Part shown: positions 15,615 to 24,514 of the stretch, in pieces
Layout: every line of letters begins with the position of its first letter
Numbering within the stretch: position 1 is the stretch's first letter
Assembly: GCA_026415215.1 (NCBI GenBank)
Contig: JAOAHN010000058.1
Location: 1-64,000, forward strand
Source: Candidatus Hydrogenedentota bacterium
Lineage (GTDB): Bacteria > Hydrogenedentota > Hydrogenedentia > Hydrogenedentales > Hydrogenedentaceae
Direction of reading: 5' to 3'
Length of the DNA: 64,000 nt
Made by a program: the position numbers and the translations under genes
The notes under the pieces: model-generated
Database searches by the model: none
Told to the model about the DNA's origin: nothing
The model's input: only the letters and a program-made list of their open reading frames with translations

Positions 15615-16904
15615 TTAGTTAGTTAAGAATGGGAAGGGCTTGAAAATATGGGAAACTTGTTTATTAGTTTTACTCCAGATGATTCTGCCTAAGAGGACAC
15701 AACCCTGGGCACCTTTTTTTCTTGCGTTGTTAAACATACCCTCGCCGTCGGTGATCCAAGTCTCATTTGGTGAAACAGGATAAACCCCGAAGTTACCCAA
15801 AGTGGCGCCTCTCTCGGGAAAAACTATTTTTTCTGTCTTTCTGATTACACAAATATTTTCATAGTCTGGGTTGACTTGGGCTATAAACAAAGGGGCTCTA
15901 TGTCTGATGATGTGGTCGTTGTTTGCACCTTTTCGTGTGTATACTAAGAATAAACCGTCGCTGTGAACTGCCCAGTGCTGTTGGGTGTTATAACTGCCTA
16001 ATTCGGAGCCGTCATCGAAAGTCCACGATTTTATCGGTCTATAGTGTAGCCCGTCGTCGCTTACAGTTATATATCCACGCTCATCATTTCTCAGAGTAAG
16101 ATAATATTTGTCTTTGAATTTTGCAATAGAGGGTTCACAAAGCCCCCTTGGGATGTTCAATGTTAGTATATCTCCGTGCTCAATGAATTTAAGGTGTTCG
16201 CCATCGAATAAGTATCTTACTACAGTTACGGAGTAGTTATTGTTGTTATCTTCAATGGTTTTGGCAAAGTATATAGGTAGTAAGACAATCCCGTCGTTTT
16301 CTACTATCCACTGCACACAAGCGGGCATGGTAGAAAAACATTTTTCTAAAAAGCCCTTGAACTCTAACTTTTTCCATTTAGTCCATGAATTGGACATAGG
16401 ATCATAGATAGCATAAACTCCTTCAACTCTTCCTGCTCGGTCTCTGATTTGGCGACCTTTTTCATCATATCTTACTCTAACTCCTATGGCTAAGTACTTT
16501 TTAGTTTTTTCGTGCCATCCCGGCGTTACATCACAAACACTTGCGGTAATACCTTCTTCTTCTTTAACCCAATCTAATTCCGGTACTAATTGTGGATTTG
16601 ACCAGGTTTTTCCACCATCGTCAGTGTATGATGTATATAAGCCGGAATAGTAGTCAGACACCATAAGATGCTTTTGCAAAGTCATAAGGATTCTTGGACA
16701 GCCGTTATTCTCAATTACAGGTATTGTTGCTACTCTTGGATGGAACCAGCAGAAGTCTTCACCTAAGTGACTAATTATGCAATCCCACTTTATCTCTGAG
16801 ATTAAGTTATCATCTTCTGCCAGAGATTGGTTTGAAGTGAGGAACACGAAGGGTATGGATAGTATTACCAAAACTTTATTTTTGTCAAGCAATTTGTTAA
16901 GCAC
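15615..16904 (-). CDS. Secreted sialidase/BNR-repeat-like protein
   Basis: A 429-residue protein with an N-terminal signal peptide (VLVILSIPFVFLTSNQSLAE). The rest fits a six-bladed beta-propeller of the exo-alpha-sialidase superfamily: a clear Asp-box, YTDDGGKTW, near residue 95 and a degenerate one, VSDDGLHYRPIKSW, near 280. HPRVATIPVI resembles the region of the first catalytic arginine, and RGATLGNFGVYPVSPNETW lies near the end. The classical Arg triad cannot be confirmed by eye, so true sialidase activity is uncertain; many such proteins act on other sugars. It lies directly upstream of the radical SAM gene with a seven-base gap, an odd pairing of an exported and a cytoplasmic function. 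Confidence 0.7.
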   Translation of the reverse strand: MLNKLLDKNKVLVILSIPFVFLTSNQSLAEDDNLISEIKWDCIISHLGEDFCWFHPRVATIPVIENNGCPRILMTLQKHLMVSDYYSGLYTSYTDDGGKTWSNPQLVPELDWVKEEEGITASVCDVTPGWHEKTKKYLAIGVRVRYDEKGRQIRDRAGRVEGVYAIYDPMSNSWTKWKKLEFKGFLEKCFSTMPACVQWIVENDGIVLLPIYFAKTIEDNNNNYSVTVVRYLFDGEHLKFIEHGDILTLNIPRGLCEPSIAKFKDKYYLTLRNDERGYITVSDDGLHYRPIKSWTFDDGSELGSYNTQQHWAVHSDGLFLVYTRKGANNDHIIRHRAPLFIAQVNPDYENICVIRKTEKIVFPERGATLGNFGVYPVSPNETWITDGEGMFNNARKKGAQGCVLLGRIIWSKTNKQVSHIFKPFPFLTN

Positions 16905-16992
16905 GGTTTGATCTCTCTGTGGATTTATTACCTAAATTATATCAGTATTCAGAAGTGACTACTTAATTTGTAAGCTTTTCTATATAAAGAGG

Positions 16993-17020
16993 AGGCAGGT
17001 GAATAATCACTCACCTGCCT
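16993..17020 (-). terminator. Hairpin terminator downstream of the oxidoreductase gene
   Basis: A perfect 10-bp inverted repeat, AGGCAGGTGA (16993-17002) and TCACCTGCCT (17011-17020), with an eight-base loop. On the minus strand it follows the Gfo/Idh/MocA gene by about 30 bases and is followed by CCTCTTTATATAG, a weak T-rich tract. Confidence 0.75.
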
Positions 17021-17049
17021 TACTATGCAAAGATTAGTTTCCACAGTTT

Positions 17050-18306
17050 TTAGATAAGTTTTGTTTCTCCCGGAACTGGAATAGGTCCGATTGGATAGGA
17101 TTTGGTCCAGTCTAATTCTTCGGGGACTATGCTTAAGTTAGATTTCATCATATCATCCCAGGTAACTTCTTGGCCTGTGTATGCTGATATTCTGCCCATG
17201 ATAGCTGTCATGGTGCTTATTGCTGTTTCCATACCCATGTTAAGGTAAGGTGTTTCATTTCTTATGGCTCTTACAAGGTCTATATGTTCTTGCACATAGG
17301 GACTTTCTTTATCTTTGCCCATATCGTTACATTTGCTCTTTCCTTTTGTTCCAAACACTTCTTCAAATACATCTTCTTTTGAGTTGTTCCAATGTCTTGA
17401 GAAACTGAACATATGGACACCATTTGGATATTCAAAATCACATTCAAAGTGGTCCCAAAGGTCTCCATATTTTTCCTCTTTCGGTTTCCACGCTCTTCCT
17501 CCTGAAGCTACGACTTTTGTCGGGTGAGTACCCATAATCCAGTTTATTATATCTATATTGTGTATATGTTGCTCGACAATGTTATCTCCGCAGGTCCAAA
17601 TTTGGTTGTACCAGTTGCGTAAGCGGTATTCTAAATCGCTCCATCCGGGTTTTCTTTCGTGACAGAACGGAAGTGAACCGTTCCAATATACTCTTGCTGC
17701 AATGATTTCTCCGATTGCGCCATCTTGGATTTTCTTCACTGTTTCTCGATATGCATTGCTTGAACGCCTCTGTGTCCCTGTGGCAAAGCATAAACTTTTT
17801 TCTTTTGCCTTTTCCACAGCTTTCATAAATCTCTTTACGCCTACAGGGTCAACTGCAATTGGTTTTTCAGTAAAAATGTGTTTTCCAGCCTCAACTGCTT
17901 CTTCGATATGTTGAGGTCTGCAGAAGGGTGGGGTGGCGTGTATCACTATATCCACATTAGTTTGGAGTAGTTTCTTATATGCATCTAAACCTACGAAGCA
18001 AAGTTCATCAGGAATATCAATTTTCTTTGCATATTTTGGATTTTTCTTCATTCCCTCGAGTTTTTTTCTGCATTCTTGGAGTTTATCTTCAAATACATCA
18101 GCCAATGCTATTACCACTACATTGTCATTACCGTCGAGATTATCTTTTACTGCGCCAAAACCTCTGCCACCACATCCAATCAATCCAATTCTTAATGTGT
18201 CTACATTCTTTTCAGCGGGTTCAGCATTTTTTGTAATTACAGCGAATGATGCAATAGCGGCTGTCTTAGCAAAATCTCTTCGACTCATCTTAAATTTTTC
18301 ACTCAT
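17050..18306 (-). CDS. Tat-exported Gfo/Idh/MocA-family oxidoreductase
   Basis: A 418-residue NAD(P)-dependent oxidoreductase. The N-terminus carries a twin-arginine signal (MSRRDFAKTAAIASFAVI) preceded by a short extension, so the mature enzyme is probably extracytoplasmic. The Rossmann fold starts at RIGLIGCGGRGFGAVKDN. The family hallmark EKPIAVDP is present, and the C-terminal substrate domain contains NWIMGTHPTKVVASGG. AAGGAG lies seven bases before the ATG. Such exported members are common in Planctomycetes, Lentisphaerae and relatives and are thought to oxidise sugars or cyclitols, perhaps carrying a pre-bound cofactor as glucose-fructose oxidoreductase does. The substrate cannot be predicted. 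A clean hairpin terminator follows. Confidence 0.88.
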   Translation of the reverse strand: MSEKFKMSRRDFAKTAAIASFAVITKNAEPAEKNVDTLRIGLIGCGGRGFGAVKDNLDGNDNVVVIALADVFEDKLQECRKKLEGMKKNPKYAKKIDIPDELCFVGLDAYKKLLQTNVDIVIHATPPFCRPQHIEEAVEAGKHIFTEKPIAVDPVGVKRFMKAVEKAKEKSLCFATGTQRRSSNAYRETVKKIQDGAIGEIIAARVYWNGSLPFCHERKPGWSDLEYRLRNWYNQIWTCGDNIVEQHIHNIDIINWIMGTHPTKVVASGGRAWKPKEEKYGDLWDHFECDFEYPNGVHMFSFSRHWNNSKEDVFEEVFGTKGKSKCNDMGKDKESPYVQEHIDLVRAIRNETPYLNMGMETAISTMTAIMGRISAYTGQEVTWDDMMKSNLSIVPEELDWTKSYPIGPIPVPGETKLI

Positions 18307-18453
18307 GGTATGGCTCCTTGTGTTTTTAAAAGTTTTGGTTTATTTTTTTCTATGAGAGGGAAATTTTCCTCATTCGTCATAAGTTGTAATTAAAGTAGTA
18401 ATATATGAAAAATTGCGTTATTGAATCTACTCTTAATTGAAAGCTGAGCGAAT

Positions 18454-20451
18454 TTATATTTTATCAGAAAAGACATCATCTCTTGCTTGTTGAATTATAT
18501 GTAAGTCCTTTGAGAAATCTATAAACTTTAAATCAGATTCTCCAGATTGTCTCAGCCCGAGAATTTCTCCTTGTCCCCTCAACAATAAATCTTGTTCGGA
18601 GATTTTAAAACCATCATTTATAGAGCACAAGATTTTGAGCCTTTTTGCACTTAGTTGAGCGAGCTTATTTGGGAGAAGAAAACAATACGATTGAAGGGAG
18701 CTTCTACCTACTCTACCGCGGAGTTGATGTAATTGACTTAGCCCGAAGCACTCAGCATTTTCTACTACCAGTGATGTAGCATGGGGAACATCTATGCCCA
18801 CTTCGATCACGGTGGTGCAGAAGAGTACATCTATCTTACCTTCTGCAAACCTTCTTATTACATCTGCTTTTTCGCTAAAAGAAAGTCTTCCATGTAATAC
18901 ATCAGTTTTCAGTGATAGGAAGATGCTATTTGACAATTCCGAGTATATATTAAGGAGAGGTTTTAGGTCTTCTCGGCTTTCACTTTCTTCAATGCTTGGA
19001 CATATCCAATATGTGGCTTTGCCTTGCTTCGCTTGTTCTATTATAAATTTGTAGAGACTATCCCGTTTCTCTTTTCTAATTATGTAGGTTTTAACAGGTT
19101 GTCTACCAGGTGGTAGTTCATCTATTACTGAAATGTCCATACCCCCATAAACCGTTAAGGCAAGAGTTCGTGGAATAGGTGTAGCAGATAGGTAAAGCAC
19201 ATCTGGGCAGTGCCCCTTCATACAAAGTTTTTGTCTCTGGAGGACTCCGAATCTGTGTTGTTCGTCTATAACTACAAGTCCTAATTTATTAAAAATTGTA
19301 GATTCTTGGAATAGTGCGTGGGTTCCTATAATTATATCTACCTCTCCTTTCGATATTTTTTTTCTTATTTCTGGGGCGTTTTTTACTGAGCTGGTTAACA
19401 GAACAATTTTCAGTGAAAATGCGGAGAGAGCATTGAGAAAGTTGAGGTAATGCTGTTCTGCAAGCACCTCTGTAGGTGCCATTACTGCAACTTGGTATCC
19501 ACTGTCTACAGCTGAGAGTATAGCATGAAGAGCGACCAATGTTTTCCCACAACCTACATCCCCTTGAATGAGCCTAAACATTCTTTTAGGAGAAGACATG
19601 TCATTTAACACTTCTCCTATTACTTTTTCTTGGGCACGGGTGAGTTTGAATTTGAGATTGCTACGAAAAGTACTCAGGAGTTTACCATCCGTTTTATGCA
19701 CACAGGCATTCTTATCAAACTCTGTATTTTTCCACTTAGACCATCTCTTTTGGATTTGAACAACTTCATCATAGGCTAATCTTCTTCTGCTTTGTTCTAA
19801 ATACTCAAGAGTATTTGGAAAATGGAGATTTGTTATAGCCTCACTAAGTGGAACCAGATTTCTTTCTTGGAGAAACTCAGATGGTAATGGATCAACTATC
19901 TTTACTTTTTGAAGCGTTTCGAACACCCATCTTCTGAAAGAACGGAGAGAAATCCCATCTGGCAAAGTGTAAATCGGGACAATTCTATTAGTGTGAATAT
20001 TTTCTTCTTCAGGTATGAACTCCTCATACTCTGGATTTGTGATTGTCCACCTTCCATTATATTTTTCTGGTTTACCAAATAGAAAAAACTTTTTGCCTTC
20101 TTGGAAGACTGAATTTGCAAGGTAGCCTCTTCCCCAAAATATGGCCTCTATTTTTTCTGTTTCGTCTGTTAATATTATTCTTGATTGAGTAATTCCTTTT
20201 GAGGTATAGACAATTCGAGATTTTACCACACTCAAAAGAAGGGTACATTCCGATTTTTGGTTAAGCATCTTTATTGAAGTAAGTCTTCGTCTATCTTCAT
20301 ATCTTCTGGGGGGATAGTGAAGTAGATCTTTTATCGTGATAATCCCAATGGAGCTAAGTTTTTTGGCTCTCTTCTCCCCAATCTCAGGGAGAACAGTTAC
20401 AAGATCGGACAAGCTGTATGAAGTAGATGTTGTTTTATATCTGATAGGCAT
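18454..20451 (-). CDS. recG: ATP-dependent DNA helicase RecG
   Basis: A 665-residue helicase that remodels stalled replication forks and branched DNA. The N-terminus has a helix-hairpin-helix-like start (LPEIGEKRAKKLSSIGIITIKDLLHYPPRRYEDR) and the wedge/OB domain, then helicase domains with Walker A GDVGCGKT near residue 295, VVIDEQHRFGVLQRQ, LYLSATPIPRTLALTVYGGMD, and the RecG signature LRGRVGRSSLQSYCFLL. Length is close to the family norm. It is a single gene, divergent from the C45 hydrolase gene across about 100 bp. Confidence 0.97.
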   Translation of the reverse strand: MPIRYKTTSTSYSLSDLVTVLPEIGEKRAKKLSSIGIITIKDLLHYPPRRYEDRRRLTSIKMLNQKSECTLLLSVVKSRIVYTSKGITQSRIILTDETEKIEAIFWGRGYLANSVFQEGKKFFLFGKPEKYNGRWTITNPEYEEFIPEEENIHTNRIVPIYTLPDGISLRSFRRWVFETLQKVKIVDPLPSEFLQERNLVPLSEAITNLHFPNTLEYLEQSRRRLAYDEVVQIQKRWSKWKNTEFDKNACVHKTDGKLLSTFRSNLKFKLTRAQEKVIGEVLNDMSSPKRMFRLIQGDVGCGKTLVALHAILSAVDSGYQVAVMAPTEVLAEQHYLNFLNALSAFSLKIVLLTSSVKNAPEIRKKISKGEVDIIIGTHALFQESTIFNKLGLVVIDEQHRFGVLQRQKLCMKGHCPDVLYLSATPIPRTLALTVYGGMDISVIDELPPGRQPVKTYIIRKEKRDSLYKFIIEQAKQGKATYWICPSIEESESREDLKPLLNIYSELSNSIFLSLKTDVLHGRLSFSEKADVIRRFAEGKIDVLFCTTVIEVGIDVPHATSLVVENAECFGLSQLHQLRGRVGRSSLQSYCFLLPNKLAQLSAKRLKILCSINDGFKISEQDLLLRGQGEILGLRQSGESDLKFIDFSKDLHIIQQARDDVFSDKI

Positions 20452-20548
20452 AGAAACTTCACCAATATTTGGGATGTCTCTAAATTATAAGAGTATAATA
20501 TTTTAATCTCTGTATAGTAACTCAATTTAATTATTAGGAGTGGAAAGT

Positions 20549-22639
20549 ATGAAAAGACTAAGGATACTATTACCGGTTGCATTTGTGGTATGTGCTCTTG
20601 TTTTGGGGTTTTATTTTTGGCTTTACCCTTCGCGAGGACCTAAGGAAAATGTAGATTTAAGTAGGGCGCTTCTTGAGGAAATAGAAGGCACGAGAGTGTT
20701 GCACCTTAAGGGTACCCCGTATGAGATGGGGTTCCAGCGTGGTGTGTTGTTAAAAGAAGTGATTAGGCATAGCCTGGCAAGGTTTGACGAACTTCTCGAA
20801 TTAGCGAAGAAAGAGGTGGGTCTTCCTAAAGTGGCTTCAAAACTCATATTGGATATTGCTTGGCGATTGTGCTCGCCCCACATACCTCAGAGATACCAAC
20901 GGGAACTTGAGGGAGTTGCTGATGGGGCAGAAGTATCGCTCCAGGAATTAAGGAGGATTCATGTTGTTTCTGTTATTACGGAAAGAGGATGTAGTTCTTT
21001 TGCGGTGTGGGGCAAAGCTACTGCAGATGGAAAACTTTATCACGGGAGAAATTTTGACTGGATAATGGAAGCAGGGATACAGGATACCGCTGTCTTAGTT
21101 TGTTATGAACCGCAAGGATTGAATCCTTTTGTCTCAGCTGGATACGCATGCGCTATCGGGGTTTTGTCAGGAATGAATATGAAGAAGGTTTCTGTCGCAC
21201 AGATAGGTGCTACGAATAAGGATAGGAGAATTGACGGGATACCCTTGGAGTTCCTACTTCGCAGGATACTTGAAGAGGCATCTAATTTGGATGAAGTGAC
21301 GAATATTATAAAAAAAGCAAGACACACTGTGGGGTATAACTATGTTATAGCAGATGGGGATGAAAATAGGGCACTTGTTTATGAAACTTGTGCAAATCAT
21401 GTAGCGATATTTAAGGATAACGACCCGCGAGAGACTGTGGAGTATGCAATACCAATCGAGAATGCGGTTATGCGAGCGGATGAAGCTATGGACCAAACCA
21501 TAAGGGCTCTTCAAACATGTGCTAATGCTCCCAACTTGCCTTATGGCTCCAACTCTTATGACCACAGATATAAGGGGATGGCAACGAGGATAAAAGAGAA
21601 CTATGGCCGGATTGATCAAAAGATAGCACTTGAAATACTTAAAGCAGTGGCAATGGTCAAGGTAAATCTACACAGTGTGTTGTATTGTCCTACTGATTTA
21701 GAGCTTTGGGTTGCACACGCAAAAGGCACGGAGGACGCGGCTAAACAAACATATGTGCATTATAAAATGGTAGAGTTATTTGATACTAATAAGAAATCTA
21801 CAGGAGCTCCAGTATATTTTTCAGCCATGGGCCGGGAAGGAGAGTATATAGTAGATACAGGATTTTTGAAAGGTATATTCAGACCTGAGGGGAAGTCTTT
21901 AGGGTTCGAACCATTGGAATTAGCTACTTCTAATACTCGACTGTCAAATTTCCCTGGAATACTCAATTTCTACAGAGTATTTAAAACTAATTATAGATTC
22001 GGTGATGGGATGAGAGATGTAAAGAGTGAGGCGAGGTTTATAGATAACAGGAGCATAGAGGTAGTATGGAAACCTTCTGAGAAAATGCCTTTTGAGCTAA
22101 CATCAGTTTATCGGTGGAAAGACCCTAAAACTCTTGACCTTCTTATTACTGTTAAGGCTTTGGTTGACTTACCAAAATTTGAAATCTTTCTCTCGTCTTA
22201 TTTGACGGAAGATTTCCCTGAACCCTATATCTATGTAAAAGATGAAGAAGGTGAAAGAAAATTTGTTTCTACTCCACCTCAAGCTGGTACATGGCAGGCT
22301 TTTCCAAGGGATAAAGATGCAATAGAGATTATCAGAGACGGGCGGTGGACATATCCTCCGAGTCCTGTTGATTGGGTGATAAGGGAATGTTTTGCAGAGC
22401 CGATAATATATCGTAGGGATAAGAAAACAGGGTTGGCAATCATTAAAATGGCGTTAAAAGAAGACTGCTTTTCGATAATGGCACCTCATATAGGAGAAGC
22501 ACATTATTCGATGTATTTTTCGTTGTTTGGGAAAGACCTCAAAGCGGGAGAATCAGCGAGTACGAAAGTGAGATTAGTGATTGACGAAATCTCAGAAGAG
22601 GGAATATTAAAGAAATATGAAGAGTTTCTAATTCAGTAA
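20549..22639 (+). CDS. C45-family (acyltransferase/amidohydrolase-like) membrane-anchored protein
   Basis: A 696-residue protein when started at ATG 20549, which has AGGAG eight bases upstream; the track start, GTG 20540, overlaps that site and is unlikely. One N-terminal membrane segment (LLPVAFVVCALVLGFYFW) anchors it. Residues 50-400 match peptidase family C45 (acyl-CoA:6-aminopenicillanate acyltransferase and relatives): LKGTPYEMGFQRGVLLKE, EGVADGA, and the nucleophile Cys in RGCSSFAVWG (C148), followed by HGRNFDW. In typical C45 precursors the Cys becomes N-terminal by self-cleavage; here a 147-residue region precedes it. The last 270 residues form a beta-rich domain I do not recognise. 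The natural substrate is unknown, probably an N-acyl or amide compound. Confidence 0.75.
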   Translation: MKRLRILLPVAFVVCALVLGFYFWLYPSRGPKENVDLSRALLEEIEGTRVLHLKGTPYEMGFQRGVLLKEVIRHSLARFDELLELAKKEVGLPKVASKLILDIAWRLCSPHIPQRYQRELEGVADGAEVSLQELRRIHVVSVITERGCSSFAVWGKATADGKLYHGRNFDWIMEAGIQDTAVLVCYEPQGLNPFVSAGYACAIGVLSGMNMKKVSVAQIGATNKDRRIDGIPLEFLLRRILEEASNLDEVTNIIKKARHTVGYNYVIADGDENRALVYETCANHVAIFKDNDPRETVEYAIPIENAVMRADEAMDQTIRALQTCANAPNLPYGSNSYDHRYKGMATRIKENYGRIDQKIALEILKAVAMVKVNLHSVLYCPTDLELWVAHAKGTEDAAKQTYVHYKMVELFDTNKKSTGAPVYFSAMGREGEYIVDTGFLKGIFRPEGKSLGFEPLELATSNTRLSNFPGILNFYRVFKTNYRFGDGMRDVKSEARFIDNRSIEVVWKPSEKMPFELTSVYRWKDPKTLDLLITVKALVDLPKFEIFLSSYLTEDFPEPYIYVKDEEGERKFVSTPPQAGTWQAFPRDKDAIEIIRDGRWTYPPSPVDWVIRECFAEPIIYRRDKKTGLAIIKMALKEDCFSIMAPHIGEAHYSMYFSLFGKDLKAGESASTKVRLVIDEISEEGILKKYEEFLIQ

Positions 22640-22696
22640 TCTTTATCTAATCAGAATAAAAATTGTAAAATGTTGTTGAGTGCATAGGGATGGACG

Positions 22697-24409
22697 ATGG
22701 TTAGTGGAAAATTGGTTTTGCTGACGGGCACAAAAAAAGGTTCTGAATTTCTCTTAGACAGGGAGGTTACGATAGGGAGAAGCCAAGAAAATGTAATTTG
22801 TATAGAAGACCCAAAGGTTTCTCGGAAGCACGCGGTAGTCATGCCTACTGAGAAGGGGGTCTTGCTTAAAGATTTGAATAGCGGGAACGGCACATATATT
22901 GGTTCCACGAGGGTAAGTGAATATTTTCTAAAGTCAGGGGATGTAATTCGCATAGGGACTCAACTACTCAGATATGAGTTAGGTGAGGAGACAAAAGTAG
23001 ATACTGCGCCGCCTTTACTTGTAGATGCGGAGTTTACCACTGAATTTGAAGGAACGGACCTTAAGACAATTCAGCATACGCTTCTTGAAATTCCTCGAGG
23101 TCCTGCAAAGGATCAGTTCAGTATACTTCAGAAAAGACTTAGGGCTGTTTATCAGGCGAATCAGATAATAGCAAGTGAGCAAAATATTAATGAACTTTTT
23201 GCTAAAATAATGGACCAGATATTTGCACTTCTTCCCGCCGATAATGGGGCTATATTACTTTGGCATAAGAGGAAGAAATGTCTAACTCCTGAGTTTGTTA
23301 TATCAAGGGGTGAAGAATTTACAATATGTTCCTCGGTAGTAAATAGAGCATTTGATAGACGAGAGGCAATTCTTATCCAAGATGCCTTAAGGGATTCTAA
23401 ATACAAGTGTTCATCTTCATCCAGTATAATCAGAAACAAGATTCATTCAATCATGTGTGTGCCTTTGATTTATCAGGAACACTGTTTGGGGGTTATCTAT
23501 GTAGATTCTCGTAAAAGCTCTACGGAATTTACCCAAGAAGACTTGGAGATGCTGGTAGCTCTGGCAGGTCCTTCTGCAATTGCTATGAGGAATGCTCAGT
23601 ACTTGGAGATGATAAAGCAAGGATATAAGGATACTTTGACTGCCATAGCCAATGCAGTAGAGTTGAGAGATCACTATACAATAGGACATACATGGCGAGT
23701 AACTCAATTTGCTCTGGAGATTGCGAAAATACTTGGATGGTCTGAAAGTAAGTTAGAAGAGGTGTATATGGGTGGGGTTTTACACGATGTAGGTAAGATA
23801 GCAGTTGATGATTCCATTTTACGGAAAAGTCAGCCTCTAACTGACGAAGAATTTGAAAAGATGAAAATACATCCATTGAAAGGAGCGGAATTATTGAGGG
23901 ATATTGCTCTGTTTCAACCTATAGTTCCCTATTGTCTATATCATCACGAGAGGTATGATGGAAAGGGTTATCCATACGGACTAAGTGGGAAGAATATACC
24001 ACCTGAAGGTAGATTAATTGCTGTTGCCGATACATTCGATGCAATGACGAGTAATAGACCCTATAGGAAGGGTATGGAACCAGAGTTAGCAATAGAAAAG
24101 ATTATAGAATCCAAGGGAGCACAATTAGATCCTGAATATGTAGATGCTCTTGTAGAAGCATACAATAGCGGTAAAATTCATTCTATAATTCAAGATTTTC
24201 ACAAGCGTGACAAAAGAAGTTTAGCATGTCCTTTTTGTAGTACTCATATAAGAATAGGTGAGGAAGTGGAGATAAATTCGGAGTATGTCTGCCCAGTCTG
24301 TGGTAGAAGAATTCTGATTAGAGAGACTAATGGAATTTTATTTGGTGAACTTCTGCCCCAGTCTGAAGCCTTATATACTATGATACCTTTTAGACCTTTT
24401 GAGAAGTAA
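22697..24409 (+). CDS. FHA-GAF-HD-GYP signalling protein with C-terminal zinc ribbon
   Basis: A 570-residue cytoplasmic regulator. Residues about 5-95 form an FHA domain (VTIGRSQEN, VSRKHAVV, LNSGNGTYIG) that would read phosphothreonine. Residues about 155-300 form a GAF sensor domain. Residues about 315-490 form an HD-GYP phosphodiesterase, with the metal motif HDVGK near 362 and HHERYDGKGYP near 415, expected to degrade cyclic di-GMP or a related dinucleotide. The tail has two CxxC pairs (CPFC and CPVC, about residues 510-540) spaced like a zinc ribbon. The N-terminal GRS...SRKH and the HD-GYP residues are intact, so both functions look live. It lies 57 bases after the C45 gene, with no kinase gene nearby. 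FHA plus HD-GYP links Ser/Thr phosphorylation to second-messenger turnover. Confidence 0.9.
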   Translation: MVSGKLVLLTGTKKGSEFLLDREVTIGRSQENVICIEDPKVSRKHAVVMPTEKGVLLKDLNSGNGTYIGSTRVSEYFLKSGDVIRIGTQLLRYELGEETKVDTAPPLLVDAEFTTEFEGTDLKTIQHTLLEIPRGPAKDQFSILQKRLRAVYQANQIIASEQNINELFAKIMDQIFALLPADNGAILLWHKRKKCLTPEFVISRGEEFTICSSVVNRAFDRREAILIQDALRDSKYKCSSSSSIIRNKIHSIMCVPLIYQEHCLGVIYVDSRKSSTEFTQEDLEMLVALAGPSAIAMRNAQYLEMIKQGYKDTLTAIANAVELRDHYTIGHTWRVTQFALEIAKILGWSESKLEEVYMGGVLHDVGKIAVDDSILRKSQPLTDEEFEKMKIHPLKGAELLRDIALFQPIVPYCLYHHERYDGKGYPYGLSGKNIPPEGRLIAVADTFDAMTSNRPYRKGMEPELAIEKIIESKGAQLDPEYVDALVEAYNSGKIHSIIQDFHKRDKRSLACPFCSTHIRIGEEVEINSEYVCPVCGRRILIRETNGILFGELLPQSEALYTMIPFRPFEK

Positions 24410-24438
24410 CATTATTTTGTATTTGTTATTTAGATAGT

Positions 24439-24461
24439 GTGATAATAGACCATTATCTCAC
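24439..24461 (+). terminator. Weak hairpin after the HD-GYP gene
   Basis: GTGATAAT (24439-24446) can pair with ATTATCTCAC (24452-24461) with a two-base bulge, followed by TTTAAAA. The stem is AT-rich and only eight pairs, so this is a tentative call. Confidence 0.3.
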
Positions 24462-24514
24462 TTTAAAACTGACCCAGCTGATTTAACAAGAGATTCTTAC
24501 GAGGAGAGTAGACT

